This document shows positions 17,433 to 25,653 of a stretch of DNA of 64,000 nt, piece after piece. Positions within the stretch are counted from its first letter, which is position 1. Every line of letters begins with the position of its first letter. The notes beneath the pieces are model-generated. The model was not told where the DNA came from and did no database searches. It saw only the letters and a program-made list of their open reading frames with translations. The position numbers were made by a program, and so were the translations under genes. The stretch comes from UBA6115 sp050952935 (GTDB lineage Bacteria > Bacillota > Clostridia > Christensenellales > Aristaeellaceae): the NCBI GenBank assembly GCA_050952935.1, contig JBMNLS010000001.1:806001-870000 (forward strand). Direction: 5' to 3'.

Positions 17433-18181
17433 ATGCGCTATTTGTTTGTGGGGGATACCCATGGGGCCATTGACCTGGGGAAGATGCGTTCGCCCGAGCT
17501 GGCGGGATTGGGGCTAGGCAGCCAGGACGCTGTCATCCATTGCGGGGACTTTGGCGCACCCTGGTGTCAGGATATGGACGAGGCGCTGAGGTTTTGGCGG
17601 CAGCTGCCCATGAAGGTGCTGATCTGCCTGGGAAACCATGAAAACTACAGCTGGATCAGGCGCCGCCCGCAGGTCAGGCGCTTTGGCTGCCGGGGCTATG
17701 ATCTGGGCGGCAACCTGTTCGCTCCCTTGGCGGGGGAGACGGCCACGCTGGGGGCAGGCGTTTCTGGTTTTATCCGGGGGGTTTTTCCATTGATTTCTTC
17801 CTGAGGAAAACCGGGGTTGACTTTTTTGCCGATGAACTGCTCAGCGTGGATGAGGCTGTCCGGGTGATGGTGGGATATTTCAGGCGCGGGATGCCGGAGT
17901 ATGTTATCAGCCACGATGCGCCCCGGTCCTTTATCCTGCAGCATTTCGGCTTCACCATCAAACAGCCGCCGGAGAGCTATTACAGGCATACCGGGGAAGC
18001 CCCTGGCACCAGAGCGCACCCTGCCTTCATGCTGGACCCCGTCTATCAGGCAAGGCGCTATCAGAAATGGTATTTTGGCCACCATCACAAGGACTATGCG
18101 GCAGATTCCCTGCGCTGCCTGTACCGTGAGATGGTGCTGGAGGACAGCTTTACCAATGAAATCAGGGTGATCAAGCCATAA
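17433..18181 (+). pseudogene. metallophosphoesterase, split by a one-base frameshift
   Basis: The start MRYLFVGDTHGAID, with AAAGGGGG upstream, opens a calcineurin-like phosphoesterase: GDTHG, HCGDFG and LGNHEN are the metal-binding motifs of the first half. The frame closes at 17804, but the other frame continues the same fold (GGFSIDFFLRKTGVDFFADEL...) to a second metal motif, FGHHHKDY, and a stop at 18181. Restoring one T in the run of four near 17768-17775 would give VSGFYPGGFSID and a single 249-residue protein. The total of 749 bases is exactly one short of a complete frame. It is either a recent inactivation or a homopolymer sequencing error. The intact enzyme would be a cytoplasmic phosphodiesterase of unknown substrate. 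Confidence 0.85.
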
Positions 18182-18242
18182 CAGGGCAGGCGATGCCGGA
18201 GTGTTTTTTCAGCTAATCTGGCGTTAAAACGGTTGGAAGCAA

Positions 18243-18271
18243 AAAAAGCGGCTATGGCAGGCCGCTTTTTG
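18243..18271. terminator. bidirectional terminator
   Basis: AAAAAGCGGC, 8-base loop, GCCGCTTTTT between the convergent phosphoesterase and repeat-protein genes; runs of A and T on both sides let it work in both directions. Confidence 0.85.
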
Positions 18272-18292
18272 TTGGTTCTGTTGAATAATTGA

Positions 18293-20239
18293 TCAGGCGT
18301 CGCTGTCCTTGCGGCGGCTGGCCCGGCGCTTGCGGGGCTCAGCGTCCTCCGTTTCGACCGGGGGCTTTTCAGCAGGAGGCTCCGGCTTTATGTCGGTGGA
18401 CTCCTCCCGGGTGAGGCGGTAGCTGCTGCCCCCCTCCTCAGCCTTAGGCGGCGGGGCAGAGGGGGCGACATCCGCCTTGGGCACCTCTTCCATCTGGGCG
18501 AGGTATTTTTCATGGGGCAGGGTGATTTTCTCCGTTTTTTCCTGCGGCGCTTCATTGGCAGGATCGGGTGTTTCCTCTGGCTTTTCCACGGGGGCTTCTG
18601 TGGGCGGGGCTGTATAATCCCGGGTGGTGGACACCTCAAAGGAATCGTAGGCGGCGTTGCTCTTGGCCCGGGCCCGGGCGCGCATGATGGAGCTTATCAC
18701 AAACAGCGCCAGGGACAGCGCAAACAGCACGCCTACGCCAAGGGTGGCGATAAACAGCGCGTTTCTTATCCCGCCGGATCCCTCCTGGCCATAATCTTGC
18801 GGCAGCGGAGAGTGGGTGACCAGGGGCGCCGGTGTGATAACCACTTTTCTGGTGGGAGCAGGGGTGGGGGCTACATAGCCGATGTCCAGGGTGTTTGATT
18901 CAAAGGTCATCTGGGTGTTTTGCACGTCGGTGGCCACGGCGGAAAAACGGAACTTGCCGGCCTGGGAAATCTGAAAATCCCGGGATACGGTGATGCTCTG
19001 GCCGGGGGCCAGCTCGTTGATGGTGTAAATATCGGTGGCGCCATGCTTGATCTTGATATTCTTGGCGGTGTTGTTGCTGTCGTTGGTGACCACCAGGTTA
19101 AAGGTGATGTCCCCCGGGATGACGGAGACCGCTTCCTTATTGGCGGTGAGCACCAGGTTGAGCCGGAGCATCTGCCCCTCGGCATAGGCGGACACCTTGA
19201 ACTCAGGCACCGTTTCCTGCTTGGTGACGCCGGTGTTGTCCTGCAGGTTCAGGGTGAACTTGAAGGTGGTGCTTTGGTTGATGATGACTTCTTTGGTTTT
19301 TTCAAGGGTCTGCCCAGCGGGGATGGAGAGGTTGGAAAACACCTCGCCCAAAACTGGGTCGGTGACAGAGACGTTATCATAGGAGATGTTGCCGGCATTG
19401 CGCAAGGTGAGCTTCAGCGTAACGGTTTCCCCAATGGACACCTGCTGCTTGTCGGCGTTGAGGGTATAGTTAAGGGCGGGTTTCGCCAGGGGGATTTGTA
19501 CAGGGGCCACAGTGGCCTTTTGGGTGGTGCGCTCGCCTTCCTTGCGGTAGGTGATCTGGGCGGAGCTGGTGAGGTCGCCGGGGGGCGACTTTTTGCTGAA
19601 GGTGATCTGCTTGCTTTCGCCGGGGGCAAGGCTGTCTACCGTCTGTGTTTTGTTGGAAATCAGGCGATTTTCCTTCAGGTTGATATGAGTCAAGGTGACA
19701 TTGCCCTGGTTGGACAGGTCGTAGATGATCTTGACCTCCCCATCCCGCCTGACCACCTCAGGGGTGATGGTGCGGGCCACCTTCAGCGCCACCTTAGCAT
19801 CCGCAAAGGCGATGGTGGCGGTGGCGGGCAGGCTGTGTTCCACGATGTTGCCTTGAGCATCGGTCTTGTTGTAGTGCAGGGTGTAGATTAGCTTGCCTTC
19901 GTCCAACTGCTTCTGGCTGACCTTGTACTCCCCCTGCCAGGGGATGCTTTGCCCTGACTTCAGCGGGAACAGGGAGCCTCCATCCCCAAAGGAGGTGACT
20001 AATTTTCCGTCAGGGTCCTTGAGCGACAGGGGCACGGTGATGTCCTCGCTGCCGGCATTTGATACCCGTGCTGACACCGTGACGGCGCCAGGTGCTGTGA
20101 GGCTGGCAGGCTCAACGCTGAGGATGAAATTAAGCCCTGCTTCCGCGGTGGATGCAAAGGCGCCAGTGGACAACAGCAATACAACGAGGGCAACACAGGC
20201 GGCTATCGCACGGCGTTTATATGTTATCAGGGCATCCAT
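18293..20239 (-). CDS. exported, membrane-anchored protein with CARDB/DUF11-like beta repeats
   Basis: 648 residues. A signal peptide (about residues 10-32) is followed by four or so beta-sandwich repeats of ~110 residues built on patterns such as VTVSARVSNAGSEDITV, VKIIYDLSNQGNVTL, VTLKLTLRNAGNISY and ITFNLVVTNDSNNTAKNI. They resemble the CARDB/DUF11 adhesion-type modules. A proline-rich linker leads to one transmembrane helix (ALFIATLGVGVLFALSLALF, about 487-510). A basic stop-transfer segment and a ~130-residue Pro/Glu-rich cytoplasmic tail ending in a basic cluster follow. The build suggests a surface protein tethered to something inside the cell. The promoter is at 20302-20330. Function is unknown. 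Confidence 0.8.
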   Translation of the reverse strand: MDALITYKRRAIAACVALVVLLLSTGAFASTAEAGLNFILSVEPASLTAPGAVTVSARVSNAGSEDITVPLSLKDPDGKLVTSFGDGGSLFPLKSGQSIPWQGEYKVSQKQLDEGKLIYTLHYNKTDAQGNIVEHSLPATATIAFADAKVALKVARTITPEVVRRDGEVKIIYDLSNQGNVTLTHINLKENRLISNKTQTVDSLAPGESKQITFSKKSPPGDLTSSAQITYRKEGERTTQKATVAPVQIPLAKPALNYTLNADKQQVSIGETVTLKLTLRNAGNISYDNVSVTDPVLGEVFSNLSIPAGQTLEKTKEVIINQSTTFKFTLNLQDNTGVTKQETVPEFKVSAYAEGQMLRLNLVLTANKEAVSVIPGDITFNLVVTNDSNNTAKNIKIKHGATDIYTINELAPGQSITVSRDFQISQAGKFRFSAVATDVQNTQMTFESNTLDIGYVAPTPAPTRKVVITPAPLVTHSPLPQDYGQEGSGGIRNALFIATLGVGVLFALSLALFVISSIMRARARAKSNAAYDSFEVSTTRDYTAPPTEAPVEKPEETPDPANEAPQEKTEKITLPHEKYLAQMEEVPKADVAPSAPPPKAEEGGSSYRLTREESTDIKPEPPAEKPPVETEDAEPRKRRASRRKDSDA

Positions 20240-20301
20240 CTTTGCCCATCCCTCCTTCCAGCGCGTTGCGCGCTTTGGCCGGAACCCAAATTATTACAGA
20301 C

Positions 20302-20330
20302 ATTTTACAGCATGTGTCAGGCAGTGTCAA
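20302..20330 (-). promoter_or_regulatory. promoter of the beta-repeat surface protein
   Basis: Minus strand TTGACA (20330-20325), 17-base spacer, TAAAAT (20307-20302), giving a leader of about 55 bases. The remaining gap to the divergent promoter at 20472 shows no gene or RNA that I recognise. Confidence 0.75.
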
Positions 20331-20471
20331 GCATCTTGGCACTGTTTCGCCAATTGTTACCGATCAAATACGCATGGAAATGGGAATAATTCTTGTGAGG
20401 GGGAGGAGAGCCGTGATCCGGAAACAAATACAGACAAAAACATTCAAAAAACATAATGCCATGTAAAGTCA

Positions 20472-20501
20472 TTGACATCATAATGATAAGATTGATATAA
20501 T
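20472..20501 (+). promoter_or_regulatory. promoter of the exported flavoprotein reductase
   Basis: TTGACA, 18-base spacer, TATAAT, followed by an untranslated leader of about 140 bases, longer than for most genes here. The leader has no recognised riboswitch. Confidence 0.75.
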
Positions 20502-20650
20502 CAAACTGACGCAGAATAGACACTCTGATTAGACGTTCCCGTTTCTTATCTTTTCTTTGACAACTGAATCAGTATCCCGACAACAGAACGACAGACCCTT
20601 CAACTGGACGCCCCGTTCCACATTTCAACAATATCATAAGGAGGAGAATC

Positions 20651-22555
20651 ATGAAAACAAAGAGAGCAGTTGCATGTATTCTGGCGATTATTCTGACGCT
20701 CAGCTTTGCCGTAGCCTGGGCAGAAAGCTCGCAGCAGGACACCTACACCAAGACGGTCAATGGCATGCAAGGCCCTATGACCATCGAACTTACAATGGAT
20801 GGCGACACCATCAAATCATTCGTGGTGACGGACAATGTGGAGACGCCGGGCATCGGCGCTTTCGCGGCTGAAGTGATTCCGGAGCGCGTGGTGGCGCAAC
20901 AGACCTTGAAGGTTGACGTCATCACCGGTGCTACGATTACCAGCAGCATCATTCTGGGCACCGTGGAAGGCATGCTGAAGGATGCGGGTGTGGATGTGGC
21001 GAAATTCACCGCCATGCCGGAAAAGAAACCGGTGGAGGATCAGGAATTGACAGCCGATGTTGTTATCGTCGGCGGGGGCGGCGCCGGTCTGGCTGCCGCG
21101 GTCGCGGCAGTTGATAAGGACGCCAGCGTGATTCTGATTGAAAAAACGGGTTTTCTGGGCGGCAACTCCCTTGTATCCGGTGGCTACTACAATTCGCCCG
21201 ACCCAGCATCGCAGGACAATTCCAGCAACAAAAGCGACCTGGCGCCTCTCATTGAAGCGGCGATTAACGAGGAGCCCGTCTCTGACGAGCATAAAGAATT
21301 GATTGAACTTGTTCGCGCTGAATATGAGGAATTCAAAAAGACGGACAAGGTGGTCTATGACAGCCCGAATTGGTTTGCCCTGCAGTCCTGGAACGGCGGA
21401 GACAAGGTTGCGGAGCTAAAGATCTTGAGGAAAATGGCCGATGGCGCCTTGGATGGGCTCAATTGGCTTAAGGGCATGGGCATGGAGTTTGAGGTAGGCA
21501 ACTTCCAGGCTCCAGGTTCCCTCTATCCGCGTGCACACGATGCAGTCCGGCCAAATGGCGCGGGATTTATTGAAACCTTTGTGGGCTATCTGGAAAATGC
21601 AAAAAACTATACCCAATTAATGGATACCACCGGCAAGAGCCTGATCACGAAAGATGGACGAGTGGTGGGGGTCATCGCAGAGGCAAAAGATGGCGCGACA
21701 ATTACCCTGAACGCTACCAAGGGTGTGATCCTGGCTACCGGCGGCTTTGCAGGCAATGTGGAATTGCGCCAGAAATACTGCGAAGGAGAAAAGTGGCCCA
21801 ATTTGGGACCGGGCGTGCCCACCTCTAATGTGCCGGGCAACACGGGTGACGGCATCTTTATGGCCATGGAAGTCGGGGCTGAACTGGTCAACATGGAACA
21901 GATCCAATTGCTTCACCTGTGCAACCCGCAGACAGGCGCTACCTATGACATCACCTCGGCTTCTATGCCGGGCATCTTTGTCAACAAGGAAGGCAAGCGC
22001 TTTATACGGGAGGATGGCCGCCGTGATGAGATCAGCAAATCCATTATAGGACAGACTGACGGCATGATGTATCTGGTGTTTAGCGCGGATTTTGCGCCTG
22101 ATGCATCCAAATCCGAAACTTTTGGCGGGCAGTCTCTGCAATACTATCTGGACAATAAGATTTCCGGCTATGTCAAGGGAGAGACCCTGGATGACCTGGC
22201 GGCACAGATAGGAGTCCCGGCGGATGAGCTGAAGAAAACCGTCGATGCATACAATGCCGCCGTTGCGGGCACTACCAAAGACGCCATTGGCCGCGTATCC
22301 TTTGGCGCACCGCTTCTAACAGGTCCTTATTATGCCTACCCGCGCAGCCCTGCTTGCCACCATACAATGGGGGGTGTACGCGTAGATCCCGAGTCCCATG
22401 CGCTGGACAAAGACGGAAATCCCATTCCCGGCCTGTACTGCGCGGGTGAGATCACCGGAAACCTCCACGGAGGCAACCGCCTGGGCGGAAACGCCATCAC
22501 TGATTTCACGGTGTTTGGCAGAAACGCCGGTGAGAACGCGGCGGCCGGCAAGTAG
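20651..22555 (+). CDS. exported FMN-binding / FAD-dependent reductase (fumarate/urocanate reductase family)
   Basis: 634 residues. A signal peptide (1-24, cut after AWA, no lipobox) is followed by an FMN-binding domain (about 30-115) with VDVITGATITSS. Thr95 fits the site for covalent FMN attachment by an ApbE-type flavin transferase. The FAD domain begins DVVIVGGGGAGLAAA and ends GLYCAGEITGNLHGGNRLGG. Residues matching the catalytic set of flavocytochrome c fumarate reductases are present: the Arg in GRRDEIS, the His pair in CHHTMGG and the Arg in GGNRLGG. No haem motif is in this protein, so electrons must come from a partner. The family reduces fumarate, urocanate and other enoates; the substrate cannot be told. 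ATG 20651 has AAGGAGGAG upstream. Confidence 0.88.
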   Translation: MKTKRAVACILAIILTLSFAVAWAESSQQDTYTKTVNGMQGPMTIELTMDGDTIKSFVVTDNVETPGIGAFAAEVIPERVVAQQTLKVDVITGATITSSIILGTVEGMLKDAGVDVAKFTAMPEKKPVEDQELTADVVIVGGGGAGLAAAVAAVDKDASVILIEKTGFLGGNSLVSGGYYNSPDPASQDNSSNKSDLAPLIEAAINEEPVSDEHKELIELVRAEYEEFKKTDKVVYDSPNWFALQSWNGGDKVAELKILRKMADGALDGLNWLKGMGMEFEVGNFQAPGSLYPRAHDAVRPNGAGFIETFVGYLENAKNYTQLMDTTGKSLITKDGRVVGVIAEAKDGATITLNATKGVILATGGFAGNVELRQKYCEGEKWPNLGPGVPTSNVPGNTGDGIFMAMEVGAELVNMEQIQLLHLCNPQTGATYDITSASMPGIFVNKEGKRFIREDGRRDEISKSIIGQTDGMMYLVFSADFAPDASKSETFGGQSLQYYLDNKISGYVKGETLDDLAAQIGVPADELKKTVDAYNAAVAGTTKDAIGRVSFGAPLLTGPYYAYPRSPACHHTMGGVRVDPESHALDKDGNPIPGLYCAGEITGNLHGGNRLGGNAITDFTVFGRNAGENAAAGK

Positions 22556-22585
22556 TTTCATTCTCTTAGATAAGCAAGTTCTTAA

Positions 22586-22617
22586 AAAAGACCCTCGGCA
22601 ACCGCCGGGGGTCTTTT
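22586..22617 (+). terminator. terminator of the flavoprotein gene
   Basis: AAAAGACCCTCGG, short loop, CCGGGGGTCTTTT: a strong GC stem with a T-run immediately downstream of the gene. Confidence 0.88.
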
Positions 22618-22703
22618 ACGGTATACTGCCTTGGCTACGTTTTTTTGCTTCCGGAAATCTCTTTTGGGTGAGCATTGCAAGGGAGTTTTCTTGTTGACGG
22701 ATG

Positions 22704-22712
22704 TGATATAAT
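22704..22712 (+). promoter_or_regulatory. extended -10 promoter of the class A PBP gene
   Basis: TGATATAAT, an extended -10 element without a convincing -35. The predicted start near 22719 leaves a leader of about 23 bases before the AGGAGG at 22729 and the ATC at 22742. Confidence 0.55.
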
Positions 22713-22741
22713 TCTTCCACACCATCACAGGAGGAACGACC

Positions 22742-25477
22742 ATCAACAGGCTTTTCAAAAACCGGCGCTATAAAAAAGCGCCGCCCATCTATTCAGAGGA
22801 AAGCCCGCGCCGCAGGCTTTTTAAGCCCCGCACCCGGAAGCCCAGCTTTGTGCTGGCGGTGATCATCAACACCTTTCAGCTGCTGATGTTGGTGGTGTTT
22901 TTGGCGGGCCTGGCGGGGATTGGCGCTGTGGTGGGCATCGCCAAGGGCTATGTGGAAACGGCGCCTATCCTTGACATCGCCAAAATCGGCGACCAGGATC
23001 AGACCTCCTTTTTCTACGACCGGGACGGCAACCTGATCACCGACTATAAGGGCACGGAAAACCGCATTGTGGTGAGCATTGACACCATGCCCCAGAACCT
23101 GCGCAACGCCTTTGTGGCGGCGGAGGATGTGCGGTTTTACACCCATTCGGGCATTGATGTGAAGCGCATCATCGGCGCTTTTGTGAATAACTTCGTCTCC
23201 GGCTCCCAGCAGGGGGGTTCCACCATCACCCAGCAATTGATTAAAAACACCCTGCTTTCCTCCGAGCAAAGCTATAAGCGCAAAATTCAGGAGGCCTATC
23301 TGGCCATGCAGCTGGAAACCAGGTACACAAAGGACGAAATCCTGGAAAGCTACCTCAACACTATCTACCTGGGCGAAAACTATTACGGCGTCAAGGTGGC
23401 GGCGATGGGATACTTTGGCAAGGAGCTTAACCAGCTTACCCTTCGGGAGTGCGCCATGCTGGCGGGGATGACCACCAACCCTTACTATTACAACTGCCGG
23501 CGCAATTTTCATACCCGCAAAGCCGAGGGTACCGATTACGAGGCCATCACCAACAACCGCACCAACTATGTTTTGCGCATGATGTATGAGCATCAGATGA
23601 TCACCCACGCCCAGTTTACCGAGGCCCAGGGCATTGACACTGCCAATGTGTTGGCGGAGGACCCCCAGAGCAAAACCCTCTACCCCTATGTGCACTATGT
23701 GGAATACGCGGTGAAGGATGTGGTGCGGACACTGCTGAAGCTGGAGGGGCTGGAGAACACCGCCCGGAACCGCGCCAAAATGGAAAGCAAGCTGCGCACC
23801 GGCGGCTACAAGGTTTATCTGGCGCTGGATACCCAGATACAGAAAACCCTGGAGGATACCCTCTATAACTACAGCGACTATCCCCGCCTCAGGGATCCGG
23901 GCACGGAAACCTTTCGCTCCCAAAACCCGGACGGCACCTTTACGGATATCATCCAGCCCCAGGCGGGCGCCGCCATCATTGACTACCGCACGGGCGAGAT
24001 CAAGGCCATCGTGGGCAGCCGCACGCCGCCCACCACCCGGAAAACCCTCAACCGCGCCACCGACATGAACATGCCCGTGGGTTCCTCCATCAAGCCCATC
24101 ACCGTCTATGCCCCGGCCTTTGACCTGGGGGCGGGGGCGGGCAGCGTGGCTTACAACATGCCCGTTCCCATCCAGGGCTGGCTGGGTAGCGACCGGAAGG
24201 ATTCCTGGCCGCAGAACTATGGTGGCAGCAGCTACCGGGGGCCAGAGAGCTTCCGTACGGCGCTGGTCAAGTCGGACAACACCGCCGCCGCCTATGTGAT
24301 GATGAACTATGTGGGGGTTGACCGGGCGGTGGATTACCTTAGGCGTTTGGGCGTGGCGGAATCCCGCATCGCGGCCACGCCTTTTGGCGTGGCGCTGGGC
24401 GCTTCAGGCATCACGCCGCTGGAGATGGCGACCGCCTTTGGCGTTCTTGGAAATGGGGGCGTCTATCAGCAGCCCATCAGCTTTCTGGGTATTATGGATA
24501 AAAATGACAAGGTGATCTATGACGCCCACGCCAATCAGGAGAGGCGGCAGGTGTACAAGCCCTCCACCGCCTGGCTGATGGTGGATATCATGAAGCAGGT
24601 GATCACTGAGGGGACCGGCCGTGCCGCTAAAATATCGGGGCAGACTGTGGCGGGTAAAACCGGCACCAACTCCGACCAGAAGGGCGTGTTTTTCAGCGGC
24701 CTTACCGGCTGGTACGCAGGCGCTGTGTGGATTGGGCATGACAACTACAAAGCCCTGTCCTCCAAGACCACGGGCGGCAACTCCGCCGCCAAGCTGTGGC
24801 AGGCCTTCATGGCCAAAATCCATCAGGATAAGAACCTTCAAAACCGGGACATCCTGGACGGCGGGCCGGAGAACTATGGCCTAACCAAGGTGACCACCTG
24901 CGCCGTGTCAGGGCAGCTGGCCACCGATGCCTGCCGCCACGATGCCATGGGCTATGGCACGGTAACTGACTATGTGGCCGCTGAGGCCGTGCCCCAGGTG
25001 TCCTGCCAGATGCATCAAAACCTCACCGTCTGCACGGCAAGCAACATGATCGCGGGGCCCTACTGCCCGCCTGAAACCCAGGCCAGCCGGGGTGTTCTGG
25101 TGCTGCCCCAGGGGCATCCCCTGGAGCGTTTTGCCGGCACCCAGTATGCCAATGTGCTTACTCAATACCTGGGGGCTTACGCGGCCATGGGCTTTGCCGG
25201 GCAAAGCATCGGCTCCGCCCAGACCTGCACCCTGCACAGCCACCCCGGGGATTATGGCCAGGGGGTGGTAACCAACACTTTGCTGCCCGATGCCCAGAAT
25301 CTTTTGGTGGCGGCTTCCAGCCAACTGGCGAACCTGGCCCCCGGTACGCCCCAGCATGAGGGGCTGCTGAGCGCCATCAACAACCTGAACGCCGTCATCA
25401 ATCAAAACCCGGGGATTGAGGCCCTGGCAAACGCGATGAGCATCCTGACGCAGGCGATGGCCGCGGCGCAGTATTAA
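22742..25477 (+). CDS. class A penicillin-binding protein (PBP1A type), apparent ATC start
   Basis: 911 residues if it starts at ATC 22742, where AGGAGG stands exactly 7 bases upstream. The next usable start is GTG 22850, which has no ribosome site and would remove the whole basic cytoplasmic tail (INRLFKNRRYKKAPP...). One membrane helix follows (about residues 37-65). The GT51 glycosyltransferase shows AAEDVRFYTHSGID and GGSTITQQLIKN. The transpeptidase has the serine motif SSIKP, SDN and KTGTN. A C-terminal extension of ~200 residues contains six spaced cysteines and an Ala/Gln-rich end. The enzyme polymerises and cross-links peptidoglycan outside the membrane. The ATC may be a true rare start or a mutated/misread ATG. 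Confidence 0.88.
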   Translation: MNRLFKNRRYKKAPPIYSEESPRRRLFKPRTRKPSFVLAVIINTFQLLMLVVFLAGLAGIGAVVGIAKGYVETAPILDIAKIGDQDQTSFFYDRDGNLITDYKGTENRIVVSIDTMPQNLRNAFVAAEDVRFYTHSGIDVKRIIGAFVNNFVSGSQQGGSTITQQLIKNTLLSSEQSYKRKIQEAYLAMQLETRYTKDEILESYLNTIYLGENYYGVKVAAMGYFGKELNQLTLRECAMLAGMTTNPYYYNCRRNFHTRKAEGTDYEAITNNRTNYVLRMMYEHQMITHAQFTEAQGIDTANVLAEDPQSKTLYPYVHYVEYAVKDVVRTLLKLEGLENTARNRAKMESKLRTGGYKVYLALDTQIQKTLEDTLYNYSDYPRLRDPGTETFRSQNPDGTFTDIIQPQAGAAIIDYRTGEIKAIVGSRTPPTTRKTLNRATDMNMPVGSSIKPITVYAPAFDLGAGAGSVAYNMPVPIQGWLGSDRKDSWPQNYGGSSYRGPESFRTALVKSDNTAAAYVMMNYVGVDRAVDYLRRLGVAESRIAATPFGVALGASGITPLEMATAFGVLGNGGVYQQPISFLGIMDKNDKVIYDAHANQERRQVYKPSTAWLMVDIMKQVITEGTGRAAKISGQTVAGKTGTNSDQKGVFFSGLTGWYAGAVWIGHDNYKALSSKTTGGNSAAKLWQAFMAKIHQDKNLQNRDILDGGPENYGLTKVTTCAVSGQLATDACRHDAMGYGTVTDYVAAEAVPQVSCQMHQNLTVCTASNMIAGPYCPPETQASRGVLVLPQGHPLERFAGTQYANVLTQYLGAYAAMGFAGQSIGSAQTCTLHSHPGDYGQGVVTNTLLPDAQNLLVAASSQLANLAPGTPQHEGLLSAINNLNAVINQNPGIEALANAMSILTQAMAAAQY

Positions 25478-25478
25478 G

Positions 25479-25506
25479 CGCCTGAAAATCTGCGGATTTT
25501 CAGGCG
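25479..25506. repeat. 12-bp perfect inverted repeat after the PBP gene
   Basis: CGCCTGAAAATC TGCG GATTTTCAGGCG begins one base after the stop codon. It is a strong hairpin without a T-run, possibly an mRNA 3'-end protector. Confidence 0.55.
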
Positions 25507-25653
25507 GTGGAGAGGGCGATGCGATTACAATCGGAGGGGGAGCCCTCCGATATTTCTGGTGGGAATGAGTTGACTGTTTGCTCCTTGCCATATCCCCCCG
25601 GATATGCCAGACTAACCGGGCCGGTGGCAATTTGTATTCATTAGGCAGGGTTT

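Noticed and set aside
22850..25477. GTG 22850 as the start of the class A PBP
   Set aside because: It has no ribosome site, removes the cytoplasmic tail and would begin in the membrane helix; ATC 22742 has AGGAGG at ideal spacing.
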